Shown piece after piece: positions 43,759 through 52,993 of a stretch of DNA of 64,000 bases (its first letter is position 1; each line of letters starts with the position of its first letter). The notes beneath the pieces were generated by a model. That model saw only the letters and a list, made by a program, of their open reading frames with translations. It was not told the DNA's origin and ran no database searches. Source of the stretch: Halobacteriales archaeon QS_8_69_73 (GTDB taxonomy: Archaea; Halobacteriota; Halobacteria; Halobacteriales; Haloarculaceae); NCBI GenBank assembly GCA_003022945.1, contig PXRZ01000003.1, forward strand, positions 23,508 to 87,507. Reading direction: 5' to 3'. The position numbers and the translations under genes are program-made.

Positions 43759-45421
43759 ATGACTCTCAACGAGGATAGAGGAAGTCGCCGCGCGGCGGCT
43801 GATCGAGAAATCCGACGGTTCGACCGCTTCTGAGGCGCGGGGTCCCTTCGGCGCGCACCCGGCCAGCGTCCCGCTCGACGGCCGCGAGGTACGGGTTCTG
43901 GACACGACGCTGCGGGACGGCGAGCAGGCGCCGGGCGTCTCGCTGTCGGCCGACGAGAAGGTCGACGTCGCCCGTCGGCTGGACGCGGCGGGCGTCGCGG
44001 TCGTCGAGGCCGGCAGCGCCTGTACCGGCGCCGGCGAGCGGGCTGCCATCTCGCGGGTCGCCGACCTCGGGCTGGACGCCCGGGTGACGAGCTTCGCCCG
44101 CGGCGTCCGGCGAGACGTCGACCTCGCCGTCGACTGCGGCGTCGACGGCGTCAATCTCGTCGTTCCCGCCAGCGACCGCCACGTCGAGGGGAAGCTCGAC
44201 ACCACCCGCGAGCAGGTGATCGCCGACACCGTCGAGCTCGTCGAGTACGCCGCCGGCCACGGGCTGTGGGTCGAGGTGCTCGGCGAGGACGGCTCCCGGG
44301 CGGATCTCGAATTTCTCGAGGAGCTGCTCGGGGCGGCACTGGAGGCCGGCGCCGACCGGATCTGTGCGCCCGACACCGTCGGCCACGCGACGCCCGATCG
44401 GGTCTTCGAGCTCTACGAGCGGCTCTCGGCGCTCGGGCCGACGTCGGTGCACACCCACGACGACATGGGGCTGGCGGTGACGAACGCCCTAGCCGGCGTC
44501 GCCGCGGGCGCCGACCTGGTCCACGCGACGGTCACCGGCGTCGGCGAGCGGGCCGGTAACGCCGCCCTCGAGGAGGTCGCTATCGCCCTCGAACACGGCT
44601 ACGGCGTCGAGACGGTCGACACCGAGCGGCTGTACGACCTCGGAGAGGCGGTCGCGGCGGCGACCGGCGTCCCGCCGGCGCCGAACAAGGCCGTCGTCGG
44701 CGAGAACGCCTTCACCCACGAGTCCGGCATCCACACCGACGGGACGCTAAAGGACGACGCCATGTACGAGCCGTACCCGCCGGAGACGGTGGGCCGGACC
44801 CGCCGGCTCGCCCTGGGGAAGCACGCCGGCCGGGCCGGCGTCGCGGCCGCCCTCGAGGAGCACGGCGTCGAGGTCGCCGACGAGGAGTTGGACGAGGTGG
44901 TCGCCCGGGTGACGGAGCTGGGCGAGCGGGGCACGCGCGTCACCGACGCCGACCTGCTGACCGTCGCCGAGGAGGTCCAGGGCCGGGGCCGGGACCGCGA
45001 CCGGCGGGTCGAGTTGCTGGACCTCACGGCGGCGTCCGGCAGCGGCACGCCGACGGCGTCGGTCCGGCTGGCGGTGGACCGCGAGGCGCTGGACGGTCGG
45101 GGACGGCCGGGCGGTGGGTCGTCGACCGGCACGGACGAGCGGGTCGCCTCCGGCACCGGCTCCGGGCCGGTCGACGCCGCCATCGCCGCCGTCCGGGAGG
45201 CGCTGGGCGGCGACGCCGCGACGCTGGACTCCTATCACGTCGACGCCATCACCGGCGGCACCGACGCCGTCGTCACCGTCGAGGTGGCGATGTCCCGCGG
45301 CGACCGGAGCGTCACCGTCGCCGCCGCCGACGCCGACATCACGGCGGCGTCGGTACGGGCGATGGTGGACGCGATGGACCGGCTGCTGGCTGAAGAGCCG
45401 GCGCCGTCGGCCGACGACTGA
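43759..45421 (+). pseudogene. (R)-citramalate / 2-isopropylmalate synthase, frameshift near start
   Basis: Condenses acetyl-CoA with pyruvate or 2-oxoisovalerate on the way to isoleucine or leucine. The catalytic barrel is clear: RVLDTTLRDGEQAPGVSLSA, DDMGLAVTNALAGV, TGVGERAGNAALEEVAIALE and VGENAFTHESGIHTDG, with a C-terminal LeuA-type regulatory domain (about residues 390-540). However the main frame has no ATG, GTG or TTG until 44084, inside the barrel. ATG at 43759 gives MTLNED, and two missing bases (GATAGAGG for GATATAGAGG) would join it to EEVAARRLIEKSDG. So either the gene is inactive or a sequence error lies near 43777. Confidence 0.85.
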
Positions 45422-45489
45422 CGACCGGCGACCGACGACCGATGCGGCCGTCGCGGTCGTCTCCCCCGGCGCCCGGACGGTCCCGCTCG

Positions 45490-45495
45490 TTTTAT
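45490..45495 (+). promoter_or_regulatory. promoter element
   Basis: TTTTAT centred about 29 nt before the ATG at 45521. Confidence 0.45.
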
Positions 45496-45520
45496 CGGGC
45501 GGTCGCGTCTACGCCGCGAC

Positions 45521-45991
45521 ATGGAGCCGCTGTCGACGCACGGCGATTTCGTGGTACCGCTGCGGTTCGTGCTGGGGCTCGTCGCCGCCGGCCTCGGTCT
45601 CGCGGTCATGGACGCGGTGATGCCGCGGCTACCGGAGGGCGAGACGGCGCCGCTGGTGGCGTCGGGGGTGCTCACCCGGACGCACCCCGACGAGGCCCCG
45701 CGCCGGCTGGCGACCGTCGTTCACTACGTCGCCGGCCTCCTGACGGGGCCGCTGTTCGTCTGGCTGCTGCTGGTGACCGAGGGGTTCTTCGAGCCCGGAA
45801 TCGTCGCGACGGCCGCCGCCGACCTCGCGCTGTTCGTGCTGATGGTCGGCTTCTTCGCCGTCGTCGTGCTGCCGCGGTCGGCGGTCGAACCGTACCGCGT
45901 CGGCACCATCCGGCGCGACTGGGCGGCTTCGGCGGCGGCGTACCTGCTCGCGGTCGTGCCGGTCGTCCACGCCGGCTCGACGCTGCTGTAA
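45521..45991 (+). CDS. hypothetical four-helix membrane protein
   Basis: A 156-aa protein with four helices and a HPDEAPRRLATVVHYVAG loop. It is probably conserved in haloarchaea, but I do not recognise a function. Its stop lies directly at the edge of the transposon-end element. Confidence 0.68.
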   Translation: MEPLSTHGDFVVPLRFVLGLVAAGLGLAVMDAVMPRLPEGETAPLVASGVLTRTHPDEAPRRLATVVHYVAGLLTGPLFVWLLLVTEGFFEPGIVATAAADLALFVLMVGFFAVVVLPRSAVEPYRVGTIRRDWAASAAAYLLAVVPVVHAGSTLL

Positions 45992-46308
45992 ACTACCCCG
46001 CCCTACTTGCCGCCTTTGGCGGCTTCTTGAGGGCGGGGCGTTCCCACAGAGGTTTCGGCCCTGCCCCCGTGCATGGACGAGGCGCGACCTTCGGTTGCAG
46101 TCGCGTCATCCCGGCCGAACAGCGCACGTAGGGGTGCGACGCCGCACATGCGCCCGCCGAGACTTGCACGGGCGGATACGAGTGGTTTCGTCAAAAAGGT
46201 ATGCCTCGACCCCGTCGTCCGCATCGCGCACACCGAGAACTTCCATTCGCGTCGGTTTCCTCCCCACCCTACTCACTCGCTCCGCTCGTTTCTTGAGGGT
46301 GGGGCATC
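45990..46308 (-). mobile_element. remnant with two IS1341-type 3'-end hairpins
   Basis: Two matching hairpins lie in the same orientation: CCCCGCCCT/AGGGCGGGG (45996-46004 with 46030-46038, inner stem GCCGCC/GGCGGC, loop TTT) and CCCCACCCT/AGGGTGGGG (46262-46270 with 46296-46304). On the minus strand each begins GCCCC[A/G]CCCTCAAGAA, like the 3' end of haloarchaeal TnpB elements and like 21885-21897. Between them a minus frame (46003-46233) ends RAETSVGTPRPQEAAKGGK, a TnpB-like tail. No transposase core remains; this may be two truncated elements or a non-autonomous palindrome-bearing element. Confidence 0.6.
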
Positions 46309-46338
46309 TATCTTATCTTCTGGTGACGCCGCGGCCGG

Positions 46339-46983
46339 TCAGACGGCGTAAGGGTCGAACTCGAGGTCGGCGGCGGGGGCGTGGTCGTAAGCCGTCCGGA
46401 AGCGGGCGGACAGCGTCTCGGCGGCGTCGGTGAACAGCATCGCGACGCCGAACGGCGCGGCGTACGTCGTCGCGTCGGGCGGGTCGGGGTCGACGAACAG
46501 CGCCTCGGCGGCGGGGGCGTCGACGCCCGGCACCGACCGGAGCTCCGACTCCATCGGAACCAGCCCGGCGACGACGTTCGGGACGAAGGCGCCGTTCGGC
46601 AGCGGCTCCCGCGGCTGGACGAGACAGGCCCCGACCGGCTCGTCGTCCTCGGTGAGGACGGCGTACGCCGGGCTCTCGCGGCCGTCGCCCCAGAGGTCGC
46701 CGGCGACGGCCGGCGGGTCGGCGTCGACCGCGAAGGACATCTCGACGCCGCCGACGCGCTCGAGGACCTCGAGCCGCCACGGCTCCTCGTCGGCGTCGGC
46801 GTCACCCGACAGCGTCGCCTCGACGAGGTCGCCCGTCCGGAGCGCGTCGACGTCGGCCTGCTGGTCTGGGTAGCCCGTCTCGTAGACCGTGTAGAGCCGC
46901 GCGGCCTCGACGTCGTAGAGGTTCAGATGCCGGACGCTCTCGACGACGCGGAAGACGCGGAACCGACTCGAGCGGCTGTCCAT
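46339..46983 (-). CDS. hypothetical haloarchaeal protein
   Basis: A 214-aa soluble acidic protein beginning MDSRSSRFRVFRVVESVRHL. It has an N-terminal beta-rich part (YDVEAARLYTVYETGYPDQQ) and a C-terminal part ending FDPYAV. It is not recognised as a known enzyme. The 277-nt gap to the next gene holds no feature I can support. Confidence 0.65.
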   Translation of the reverse strand: MDSRSSRFRVFRVVESVRHLNLYDVEAARLYTVYETGYPDQQADVDALRTGDLVEATLSGDADADEEPWRLEVLERVGGVEMSFAVDADPPAVAGDLWGDGRESPAYAVLTEDDEPVGACLVQPREPLPNGAFVPNVVAGLVPMESELRSVPGVDAPAAEALFVDPDPPDATTYAAPFGVAMLFTDAAETLSARFRTAYDHAPAADLEFDPYAV

Positions 46984-47229
46984 ACCGCACGAAGGGCTCC
47001 CGGACTGGAGAACCCTTGGTTCGGAGCCGTCCCCACGGCTCCGAGCCCTACCGGGCGCTACGGACGCCACGTAGCGGACGTTTGCTTGCAGCCGTCGGGC
47101 ACCGAACACGTATCGAACGGAATCGACAGACGGGCGTTTCTCTGCGGGCTGGCGGCGGAGCGGCGGGAACCGAGACATCGTCGCCGTCCGTCGGGGAGCT
47201 GCCCGGGGCGATCGCGGCCCATCAGATCC

Positions 47230-47234
47230 TTTTT
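47230..47234 (+). promoter_or_regulatory. promoter element of GMP synthase subunit A
   Basis: TTTTT centred 29 nt before the ATG at 47261. Confidence 0.5.
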
Positions 47235-47260
47235 GTCCGCCGGCGCGGTACGGACGCTCG

Positions 47261-47818
47261 ATGACGCGCATCGTCGTGGTCGACAACCACGGGCAGTTCA
47301 CGCACCTCGAGGGGCGAGCGCTCCGCGACCTGGGGGTCGACGCCGACATCGTCGACAACGAGACGCCGCCGGGAGCGGTCGACGCCGACGGGGTCGTCCT
47401 CTCCGGCGGGCCGGACATGGACCGGGTCGGACGCGCCCCGGAGTACCTCGAGGCGGACGTCCCGGTATTGGGCATCTGTCTCGGGATGCAGCTCATCGCC
47501 GAGGAACTCGGGGGGGCAGTCGACTCCGGCGACTACGGCGGCTACGCCGACGTCACCGTCGAAATCGAGGCCGACGACGACCCCCTCGTGGGGTCGCTGG
47601 CGCCCGAAACGCGGGTGTGGGCCAGCCACGCCGACGAGGTGACGGAGCTGCCCGAGGGGTTCGTCCGGACCGCCAGAAGCGACGTCTGCGGCATCGAGGC
47701 CATGAGCGACCCCGACCGGGAGCTCTACGGCGTCCAGTGGCACCCCGAGGTCGCACACACCGAGGAGGGCGAGGCCGTCTTCGAGAACTTCCTCGCGGTC
47801 TGCGCCGACGGAGCCTGA
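47261..47818 (+). CDS. guaAA: GMP synthase glutaminase subunit A
   Basis: A class I glutamine amidotransferase of 185 aa that supplies ammonia to GuaAB in GMP synthesis; archaea encode the two parts separately. The catalytic Cys is in LGICLGMQLIAEELGG, and the His-Glu pair in VQWHPEVAHTEEGEAVFENF. The gene ends with GCCTGA repeated three times, so three in-frame stops occur at 47816, 47822 and 47828. Confidence 0.93.
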   Translation: MTRIVVVDNHGQFTHLEGRALRDLGVDADIVDNETPPGAVDADGVVLSGGPDMDRVGRAPEYLEADVPVLGICLGMQLIAEELGGAVDSGDYGGYADVTVEIEADDDPLVGSLAPETRVWASHADEVTELPEGFVRTARSDVCGIEAMSDPDRELYGVQWHPEVAHTEEGEAVFENFLAVCADGA

Positions 47819-47868
47819 GCCTGAGCCTGAGCCGCGCGGGCGGCTCGGCGTCGTCCGAGTCCCGAGCC

Positions 47869-47874
47869 CTTTAA
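47869..47874 (+). promoter_or_regulatory. TATA-like element of DUF2070 gene
   Basis: CTTTAA centred about 29 nt before the ATG at 47901. Confidence 0.5.
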
Positions 47875-47900
47875 CCCCGTCCGGGCCGCTCGCTCGAACG

Positions 47901-49769
47901 ATGACACAGTCCCAGGGAGACCTGGCGTCGCTGTCGCGGTTCGTCTTCCGGACGCCGGACTGGTCAGCCAGCCTGCTGGCGGCGCTTCTCATCGCGGCCG
48001 TCGCCGGCATCGCGGCCTTCAACTCGGAGTTCGTCCTCGACGACGCCTACCAGGGGATGCTGTACATCGCCGTCCCGACCGTCGTGGCCGCCGTCGCGAC
48101 GCCGTGGTTCGACCGCCGGGTCGGCGGCAAGCTGACCTACAACCGCTCGGCACTGCTGGCGCTGGTCTGTGAGGTCGTCCTCGTGGTGTTCATGGTCGCC
48201 AGCGCCGTCGTCGCCGCCCTCACCGACCTCCGACAGGTGTTCATCTTCGACGCGCTGGTCGTCGGCCTGGCGTCGGTGTTCGCGCTGCGGCTGTTCGTCA
48301 TCGTGGCCGTCTCCCGCCGGTCGCTGCTCGTCGCGTCCGTTCCGGCGAGCATCCAGACGGTCACCGCCGCGGCCCTTGGGTTCGTCTACAGCGGCGTCAT
48401 CCGGACCCGCGACGTCGGCGGCCCACTGTTGCGAACCTACCTCTCACGGACCGGCGAGGCCCCGCCGAAGCTGAGCGTCATCCGGCCGTATCACTTCCTC
48501 GTCCTCGTTGCCCTCTGTGGGGTGTACGCCGTCGGCGTCTACGTCTTCGTCGTCAGCATCGATCGGCCCTGGCGGCGGAGCCTCGGGGTGTCGGTGCTGG
48601 ACTTCATCCGCGGCTTCGTCGGCCACATCGCCGAGGGGAGCCGCGAGCTGGAGTCGTTCTTCGAGCAGCTGGGCGAGGCGGCGGTCGTCCCCGTCACGGT
48701 GCTGGCCGTCCGGCGGTCGGACGGCACCGAGAAGGCCCGGTTCGTACTGCCGATGATACATCCGGGGCCGATGGGCGAGATCGGCGGCGGTAACCTCCCC
48801 GAGCGGGTCGCCCGTACCGCCGACGGGCTGGCGTTCCCGCCGCACGCCACCGCCGGCCACGACTTCAACCTCGTCACCGAGCGGGAGGTCGACACCCTCA
48901 TCGACGCCGTCGACCGCGCACACGATTGCATCGACTACGTCGACCGGGCGACACCGCCGGTCCGGGAACGGGAAGGCGAGTCGAAGCTGCTCGGACAGGC
49001 CGTCGGCGGCGACGCCCTCGTCGTCGCCACACACGCGCCGGGCTGTGCCGACGATGTCGACTTCTCCGTCGGGCTGTCGACGGCCGCCGAGGCCCGCGCC
49101 GCCGGCCTGCGCGACGTCATGCTCGTCGACGCCCACAACTGCAACGACGGACTCGAAGGCGACGGCATCGGCCACGTCGTCCCCGGGTCGCGCCGCTCCT
49201 TCGACATGATGGAGGCGGCCCGTCGGCTCGGCGACCGGCTGGTCGGCGCCGACGAGCGGCCGCTCCGGGTCGGCGTCGCCTGGGACGCTACCGACTGGGA
49301 GCCCGAGGAAGGGATCGGCCCGCTGGGGGTCCGCGTCGCCGTTTTCGAGGTCGGCGAGGGCGACGACGCCGTCCGGACGGCCTACTGTCTCGTCGACGGT
49401 AACAACATGGACCCCGGCGTCCGGGAGGAGTTGCTGTCGGCCGTCGACGCCGACGCGGCCGAAGTGATGACGACCGACACCCACGTCGTCAACACGATGG
49501 AGGCGGCCAACCAGGTCGGCGGTGACGTCGGCGTCGACGAGCTGACCCGGGTCGTCGAGTCACTCGTCGCCGAGGCGGCGGCCGACCTCGAACCCGTCGA
49601 GGCCGGGATGGCGACCGAGCACACCGAGGTGACCGTCTTCGGTAACGACCGCACGGAAGCGCTGGCGTCGACGGCCAACGCGATGGTGCAGATGGGCGGG
49701 GCGGTGCTGGCGCTGGTCGTCGCCGGAGCGATGGCCGCCAGCCTGCTGATACTGCTGCTGGCGGGCTAA
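47901..49769 (+). CDS. DUF2070 family membrane protein
   Basis: A 622-aa archaeal protein. Seven or so helices occupy residues 20-230, then a large soluble domain with HPGPMGEIGGGNLPERVA, HATAGHDFNLVTEREVDTLI, DAHNCNDGLEGD and TDTHVVNTMEAANQVGG, and a final helix. The His/Asp/Asn-rich conserved segments suggest a metal-dependent enzyme domain, but no activity is known for the family. Confidence 0.88.
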   Translation: MTQSQGDLASLSRFVFRTPDWSASLLAALLIAAVAGIAAFNSEFVLDDAYQGMLYIAVPTVVAAVATPWFDRRVGGKLTYNRSALLALVCEVVLVVFMVASAVVAALTDLRQVFIFDALVVGLASVFALRLFVIVAVSRRSLLVASVPASIQTVTAAALGFVYSGVIRTRDVGGPLLRTYLSRTGEAPPKLSVIRPYHFLVLVALCGVYAVGVYVFVVSIDRPWRRSLGVSVLDFIRGFVGHIAEGSRELESFFEQLGEAAVVPVTVLAVRRSDGTEKARFVLPMIHPGPMGEIGGGNLPERVARTADGLAFPPHATAGHDFNLVTEREVDTLIDAVDRAHDCIDYVDRATPPVREREGESKLLGQAVGGDALVVATHAPGCADDVDFSVGLSTAAEARAAGLRDVMLVDAHNCNDGLEGDGIGHVVPGSRRSFDMMEAARRLGDRLVGADERPLRVGVAWDATDWEPEEGIGPLGVRVAVFEVGEGDDAVRTAYCLVDGNNMDPGVREELLSAVDADAAEVMTTDTHVVNTMEAANQVGGDVGVDELTRVVESLVAEAAADLEPVEAGMATEHTEVTVFGNDRTEALASTANAMVQMGGAVLALVVAGAMAASLLILLLAG

Positions 49770-50014
49770 TCGAAGAGGTCGTCGACGGCGGCCTCGGCGG
49801 CCTCGACGGCCTCGCCGGCCACCGCGGCCGGGTCGGGGTCGTCCGGGGCGTTCAGATAGACGTCGACGTCGAGACGGCCGTCCTCGAAGTGGACCGTCAC
49901 GTCGAGGTCGCGCACCTCGGATTGCTTGTATCGGGAGAAGACAAGTCCCTCCGCGGCGTCGGAGGCGGCCTCGACGACCGCCTCGTCGGTCGGCTCGCCG
50001 GAGTCGTCGGTCAC
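49766..50014 (-). CDS. DUF3194 family protein (Pcc1-like)
   Basis: An 82-aa protein encoded just after prefoldin beta, the usual archaeal location of DUF3194. GTG at 50014 is 4 nt from the prefoldin stop. VRDLDVTVHFEDGRLDVDVY fits a small alpha/beta fold like Pcc1 of KEOPS. Its 3' end overlaps the DUF2070 stop by 4 nt, tail to tail. Confidence 0.8.
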   Translation of the reverse strand: MTDDSGEPTDEAVVEAASDAAEGLVFSRYKQSEVRDLDVTVHFEDGRLDVDVYLNAPDDPDPAAVAGEAVEAAEAAVDDLFD

Positions 50015-50018
50015 GCCG

Positions 50019-50411
50019 TCAGTCGCCGCCGGCGCCCGGACCGCCCGGGCCCATCGCGCCGCCGCCGGCGCCCTGCAGCATGTTCTGCAGCTCCTCCTGG
50101 AGCTCCTCGAACTGCTCCTGGACGCGGTTTTCCTGCTTCTGGAGCGTCTGGACGCGCACCTCGAGGCTGTCGACCTTCTCCTCGAGGTCCTCTTCGGCCT
50201 CGTCGTATCCCGTCTCGATGAGCAGCTCGCCGACCTCGCGGTACATCTGGGTCTCGCCCTCGATGTCGTCGAGCGTCTCCAGAGCCGTCTCCGATTCCTG
50301 AAGCTGCGTCTCGGCCTGCTGTTTCTGTTGTGCGACCTGCTGTGCCGTCTCCTGGAGGTCCTGGAGCTCCTCGATTTTCTCCTGGGCCTCAGGCGGAAGA
50401 TTACCCTGCAT
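50019..50411 (-). CDS. pfdB: prefoldin subunit beta
   Basis: A 130-aa molecular chaperone subunit. Two long coiled coils ([20 protein letters not shown] and [20 protein letters not shown]) flank the central beta hairpin region [17 protein letters not shown]. The C-terminal Gly-rich tail is typical of halophiles. ATG at 50411 has AAAAA (50437-50441) at 28 nt upstream on its strand. Confidence 0.93.
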   Translation of the reverse strand: MQGNLPPEAQEKIEELQDLQETAQQVAQQKQQAETQLQESETALETLDDIEGETQMYREVGELLIETGYDEAEEDLEEKVDSLEVRVQTLQKQENRVQEQFEELQEELQNMLQGAGGGAMGPGGPGAGGD

Positions 50412-50436
50412 GTGTGATAATTCGGCTTCGCGACTG

Positions 50437-50441
50437 AAAAA
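50437..50441 (-). promoter_or_regulatory. promoter element of pfdB
   Basis: TTTTT on the minus strand, centred 28 nt before the ATG at 50411. Confidence 0.5.
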
Positions 50442-50478
50442 CCCCCGACCTTTCGACCGCCCGGCCCGCGGCGGCCGC

Positions 50479-51195
50479 TCAGGGGGCCCGCCAGTCGACG
50501 GTCGCTGCCCGGCCCCGTAGCAGTGGATTGACGACCACCTCGAGGGTGCGGTCGGCGACGGCCGGCGTGAACGGGGCGGCCGCCAGCAGCCGCGCCACGT
50601 CCGTCCGCGGGACCGCCCCCCACAGCCGGCCACCGGGGTCGGCGACCTGCGCCGCGTCGGTTCGCGGGCCGGGCGTCAGCACCCCCGGCCGCAGCACCGT
50701 GTGTCGCAGCGGCGCCGTCCGGAGGGCGGCCTCGGCGTCGGCCTTCGCGCGCTGGACCGGGCCGATGAACAGGTCGAAGGCGGCCGCCAGCGGGCTGGCG
50801 GGGTCGTCGCCGACGCCCAGCGCCGACTCCATGACGAACGCCGTCGTGCCGGCGTCGGCCGCCGCCGCGATCAGGTTCCGGTTGCCGGCGCCGTCGACGA
50901 ACTCGTCGGCCGTCAGGACGGTCCGCGGCGAGGAGCCGACGGCGCTGACGACCGCGTCGACGTCGGCGACCGCCCGCTCGGCGTCGCTCCGCTCGAGCAG
51001 GTCGCCGACGACCACCTCGTCGGCGCCGCGCCGCCGGAGGCGGTCCCGCTTCGACTCCGACCGGGTCAGCGCACGCACCGTCGGCGGCCGCCCGTCCAGG
51101 TACGACAGCACCTGCCGGCCGGTGTCGCCGCTGGCACCCGCCACGAGGAGTCGGGTCGACGCCGGCTCGAGCGCGTCGTCGTCGCCGTCGCTCAT
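50479..51195 (-). CDS. NAD(P)-binding atypical SDR / NmrA-like protein
   Basis: A 238-aa protein with the Rossmann motif [34 protein letters not shown] and [14 protein letters not shown]. There is no clear Tyr-x-x-x-Lys active site, as in atypical SDRs. ATG at 51195 with AAAA at 51220-51223. The role may be redox sensing or a dehydrogenase. Confidence 0.82.
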   Translation of the reverse strand: MSDGDDDALEPASTRLLVAGASGDTGRQVLSYLDGRPPTVRALTRSESKRDRLRRRGADEVVVGDLLERSDAERAVADVDAVVSAVGSSPRTVLTADEFVDGAGNRNLIAAAADAGTTAFVMESALGVGDDPASPLAAAFDLFIGPVQRAKADAEAALRTAPLRHTVLRPGVLTPGPRTDAAQVADPGGRLWGAVPRTDVARLLAAAPFTPAVADRTLEVVVNPLLRGRAATVDWRAP

Positions 51196-51370
51196 ACCCG
51201 TCGTTGGGGCCCCGGCGACAAAACCCTCTCCGCCGCGGCGGGCGCCGCCGACTCACCGACGCCGACCGTCGCAACAGATTTGACCCTGGCGACTGATCAC
51301 ATTATCATCCCCGGGGCTGGGCCGCCGCACGCGCCACGTCGGGCCGGGCCGATCCCCGCGCGACCCCGAG

Positions 51371-52549
51371 ATGACGACCGACACGAACGACCCGGAGGCG
51401 GAGACACCGGGCACGGACACGAACACGGACACTGACACCGACACGGGCATGGACGCCGACGCGGAGGTGGCCGTCGTCGGCGGCGGCGCCGTCGGGACGC
51501 TGACGGCGCTGTCGCTGGCCCGGCGGGACGCCGACGTGACGCTGTTCGAGGCCGGCGAGATCGCCGGCGGCGCCAGCGGCGGCGCAGCCGGCATCTGTTA
51601 CGACGCCTTCGCGGACCCTGTCGACGCCGAAATGGCCGCCGAGGCCATCTCGATTCTCCACGACCGCGACGCGATAGCCGACCTGCCATACGTCTGGTTC
51701 GCCCGCGAGGGCGACGAGCGGAGCGCCGGGGCGATCCGCGAGGCGGTGTCCCGGATGCAGGACAACGATCGTGCGGTAGCGATCGTCGACCCCTCGGAGC
51801 TCGGCGCGCGCTGGCCCGGGCTCCGGACCGACGACCTCGCGGTCGCGGCGATCGCCCGCAACGCCGGCGTCGTCGACACCGCGGCGTTCACCCGCGAGAC
51901 CGCGCAGTTCGCCGTTTCGGCCGGTGCCGAGGTCCGGACCGGCACGCGGGTCCGGCTCGACGGCGACGGCCGCGTCGACGGCGATGCCTACGACGCCGTC
52001 GTGGTCGCCGCCGGCGCCCACACCGGCCGGCTGCTCGACGGCGCCGACCTCCCGCTGGCGGTCGAGGCCTACCGGGTCCAGGCGTACCTCTCGGAGCCGA
52101 CCCCACTGTCCGACCGCCTGCCCGCGCTGTACGACGCGACGGAGGGGTACTACGCCCGCCCGTCCGACCGCCAGGTGCTGGTCGGCGACGGGACCGTCCC
52201 GGAGCCACAGGACCCGACCGACTGGAAGCGGTCGGCCGACGGCTGGTTCCAGGGCGACTGCGCGACGTACCTCGAAACGGCCGTCGGCGAGCCCCTCGGC
52301 GAGCGGCGCTCCTGGGCCGGGCTCTGCACCGCGACGCCGGACGGCGACCCCCTGGTCGGCGAGCGGGCGCCCGGAATCTACGTCGCGACCGGCTTCCAGG
52401 GCCACGGCTTCATGCGGGCGCCGGCGGTCGCCGAGCGGCTCGCCGGGCAGGTGCTCGGCGGCGACGGCGTCGACGCCTACGACCCGACCCGGTTCGACGG
52501 CGACGAGTCCTTCGAGATCGTCGAGGGGATGTCGCCGGACTCGGAGTGA
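51371..52549 (+). CDS. FAD-dependent oxidoreductase (D-amino-acid oxidase family)
   Basis: A 392-aa flavoprotein. After a Thr/Asp repeat N-terminus (DTNTDTDTDTG) comes the dinucleotide motif VAVVGGGAVGTLTALSLARR. Later DAVVVAAGAHTGRLLDGADL and the C-terminal IYVATGFQGHGFMRAPAVAE match the DAO/glycine oxidase family. An internal ATG at 51449 would remove the repeat and may be the true start. Substrate unknown. Confidence 0.85.
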   Translation: MTTDTNDPEAETPGTDTNTDTDTDTGMDADAEVAVVGGGAVGTLTALSLARRDADVTLFEAGEIAGGASGGAAGICYDAFADPVDAEMAAEAISILHDRDAIADLPYVWFAREGDERSAGAIREAVSRMQDNDRAVAIVDPSELGARWPGLRTDDLAVAAIARNAGVVDTAAFTRETAQFAVSAGAEVRTGTRVRLDGDGRVDGDAYDAVVVAAGAHTGRLLDGADLPLAVEAYRVQAYLSEPTPLSDRLPALYDATEGYYARPSDRQVLVGDGTVPEPQDPTDWKRSADGWFQGDCATYLETAVGEPLGERRSWAGLCTATPDGDPLVGERAPGIYVATGFQGHGFMRAPAVAERLAGQVLGGDGVDAYDPTRFDGDESFEIVEGMSPDSE

Positions 52550-52562
52550 CCGCCGGTCGCGA

Positions 52563-52754
52563 TCACTTCCGACGACCGAACGACACGACGGCGAGCAGCA
52601 CCGCCGGCGCCGCGACGGCGACCGTCGCAATGAACCCCAACTGGTCGACGAGGCCCGTGTCGACGTGTCGACGCCCGGTTCCGTCCCGGTCGGCGTCGTC
52701 GCTCGAGGTCGACCCCCATCGACCCGATCCGAGCCGGCGGGTCACGGCCTCCAC
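52563..52754 (-). CDS. possible 63-aa tail-anchored membrane protein
   Basis: From GTG 52754 the minus strand encodes a polar Ser/Asp/Arg-rich segment and one C-terminal helix, VDQLGFIATVAVAAPAVLLA, ending SFGRRK. No promoter is obvious. The rest of this 444-nt gap (52755-52993) shows nothing but TTAAGAAA near 52953. Confidence 0.35.
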   Translation of the reverse strand: MEAVTRRLGSGRWGSTSSDDADRDGTGRRHVDTGLVDQLGFIATVAVAAPAVLLAVVSFGRRK

Positions 52755-52993
52755 GGGTTGAAGTAGCGGGCCGAGCGGGAAACGTCTCGGCTCGTCGAGA
52801 TTGGGGAGGCCGGGGATTGACCCGGACGCGCGCGGCAGGTGTCCGCGCCGGTCCGGAGCGCGCGCCCGGCTTCCGGACGGCGAGTCCGTCCGGTCCCGCC
52901 TGCGGCGTTCACGGCGATATTCCCCCACGTAAGTTGTTTCTATCTGAAACGTTAAGAAACCGCTGAGCGAACGCTCGGAAGGGTTACGTGTAC

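Noticed and set aside
45990-46308. An active transposon
   Set aside because: No transposase core or nuclease residues remain between the hairpins, only a TnpB-like tail.
46984-47260. Possible short gene upstream of GMP synthase subunit A
   Set aside because: No frame has both a start and haloarchaeal codon pattern, and TTTTT at 47230 is explained as the guaAA promoter.
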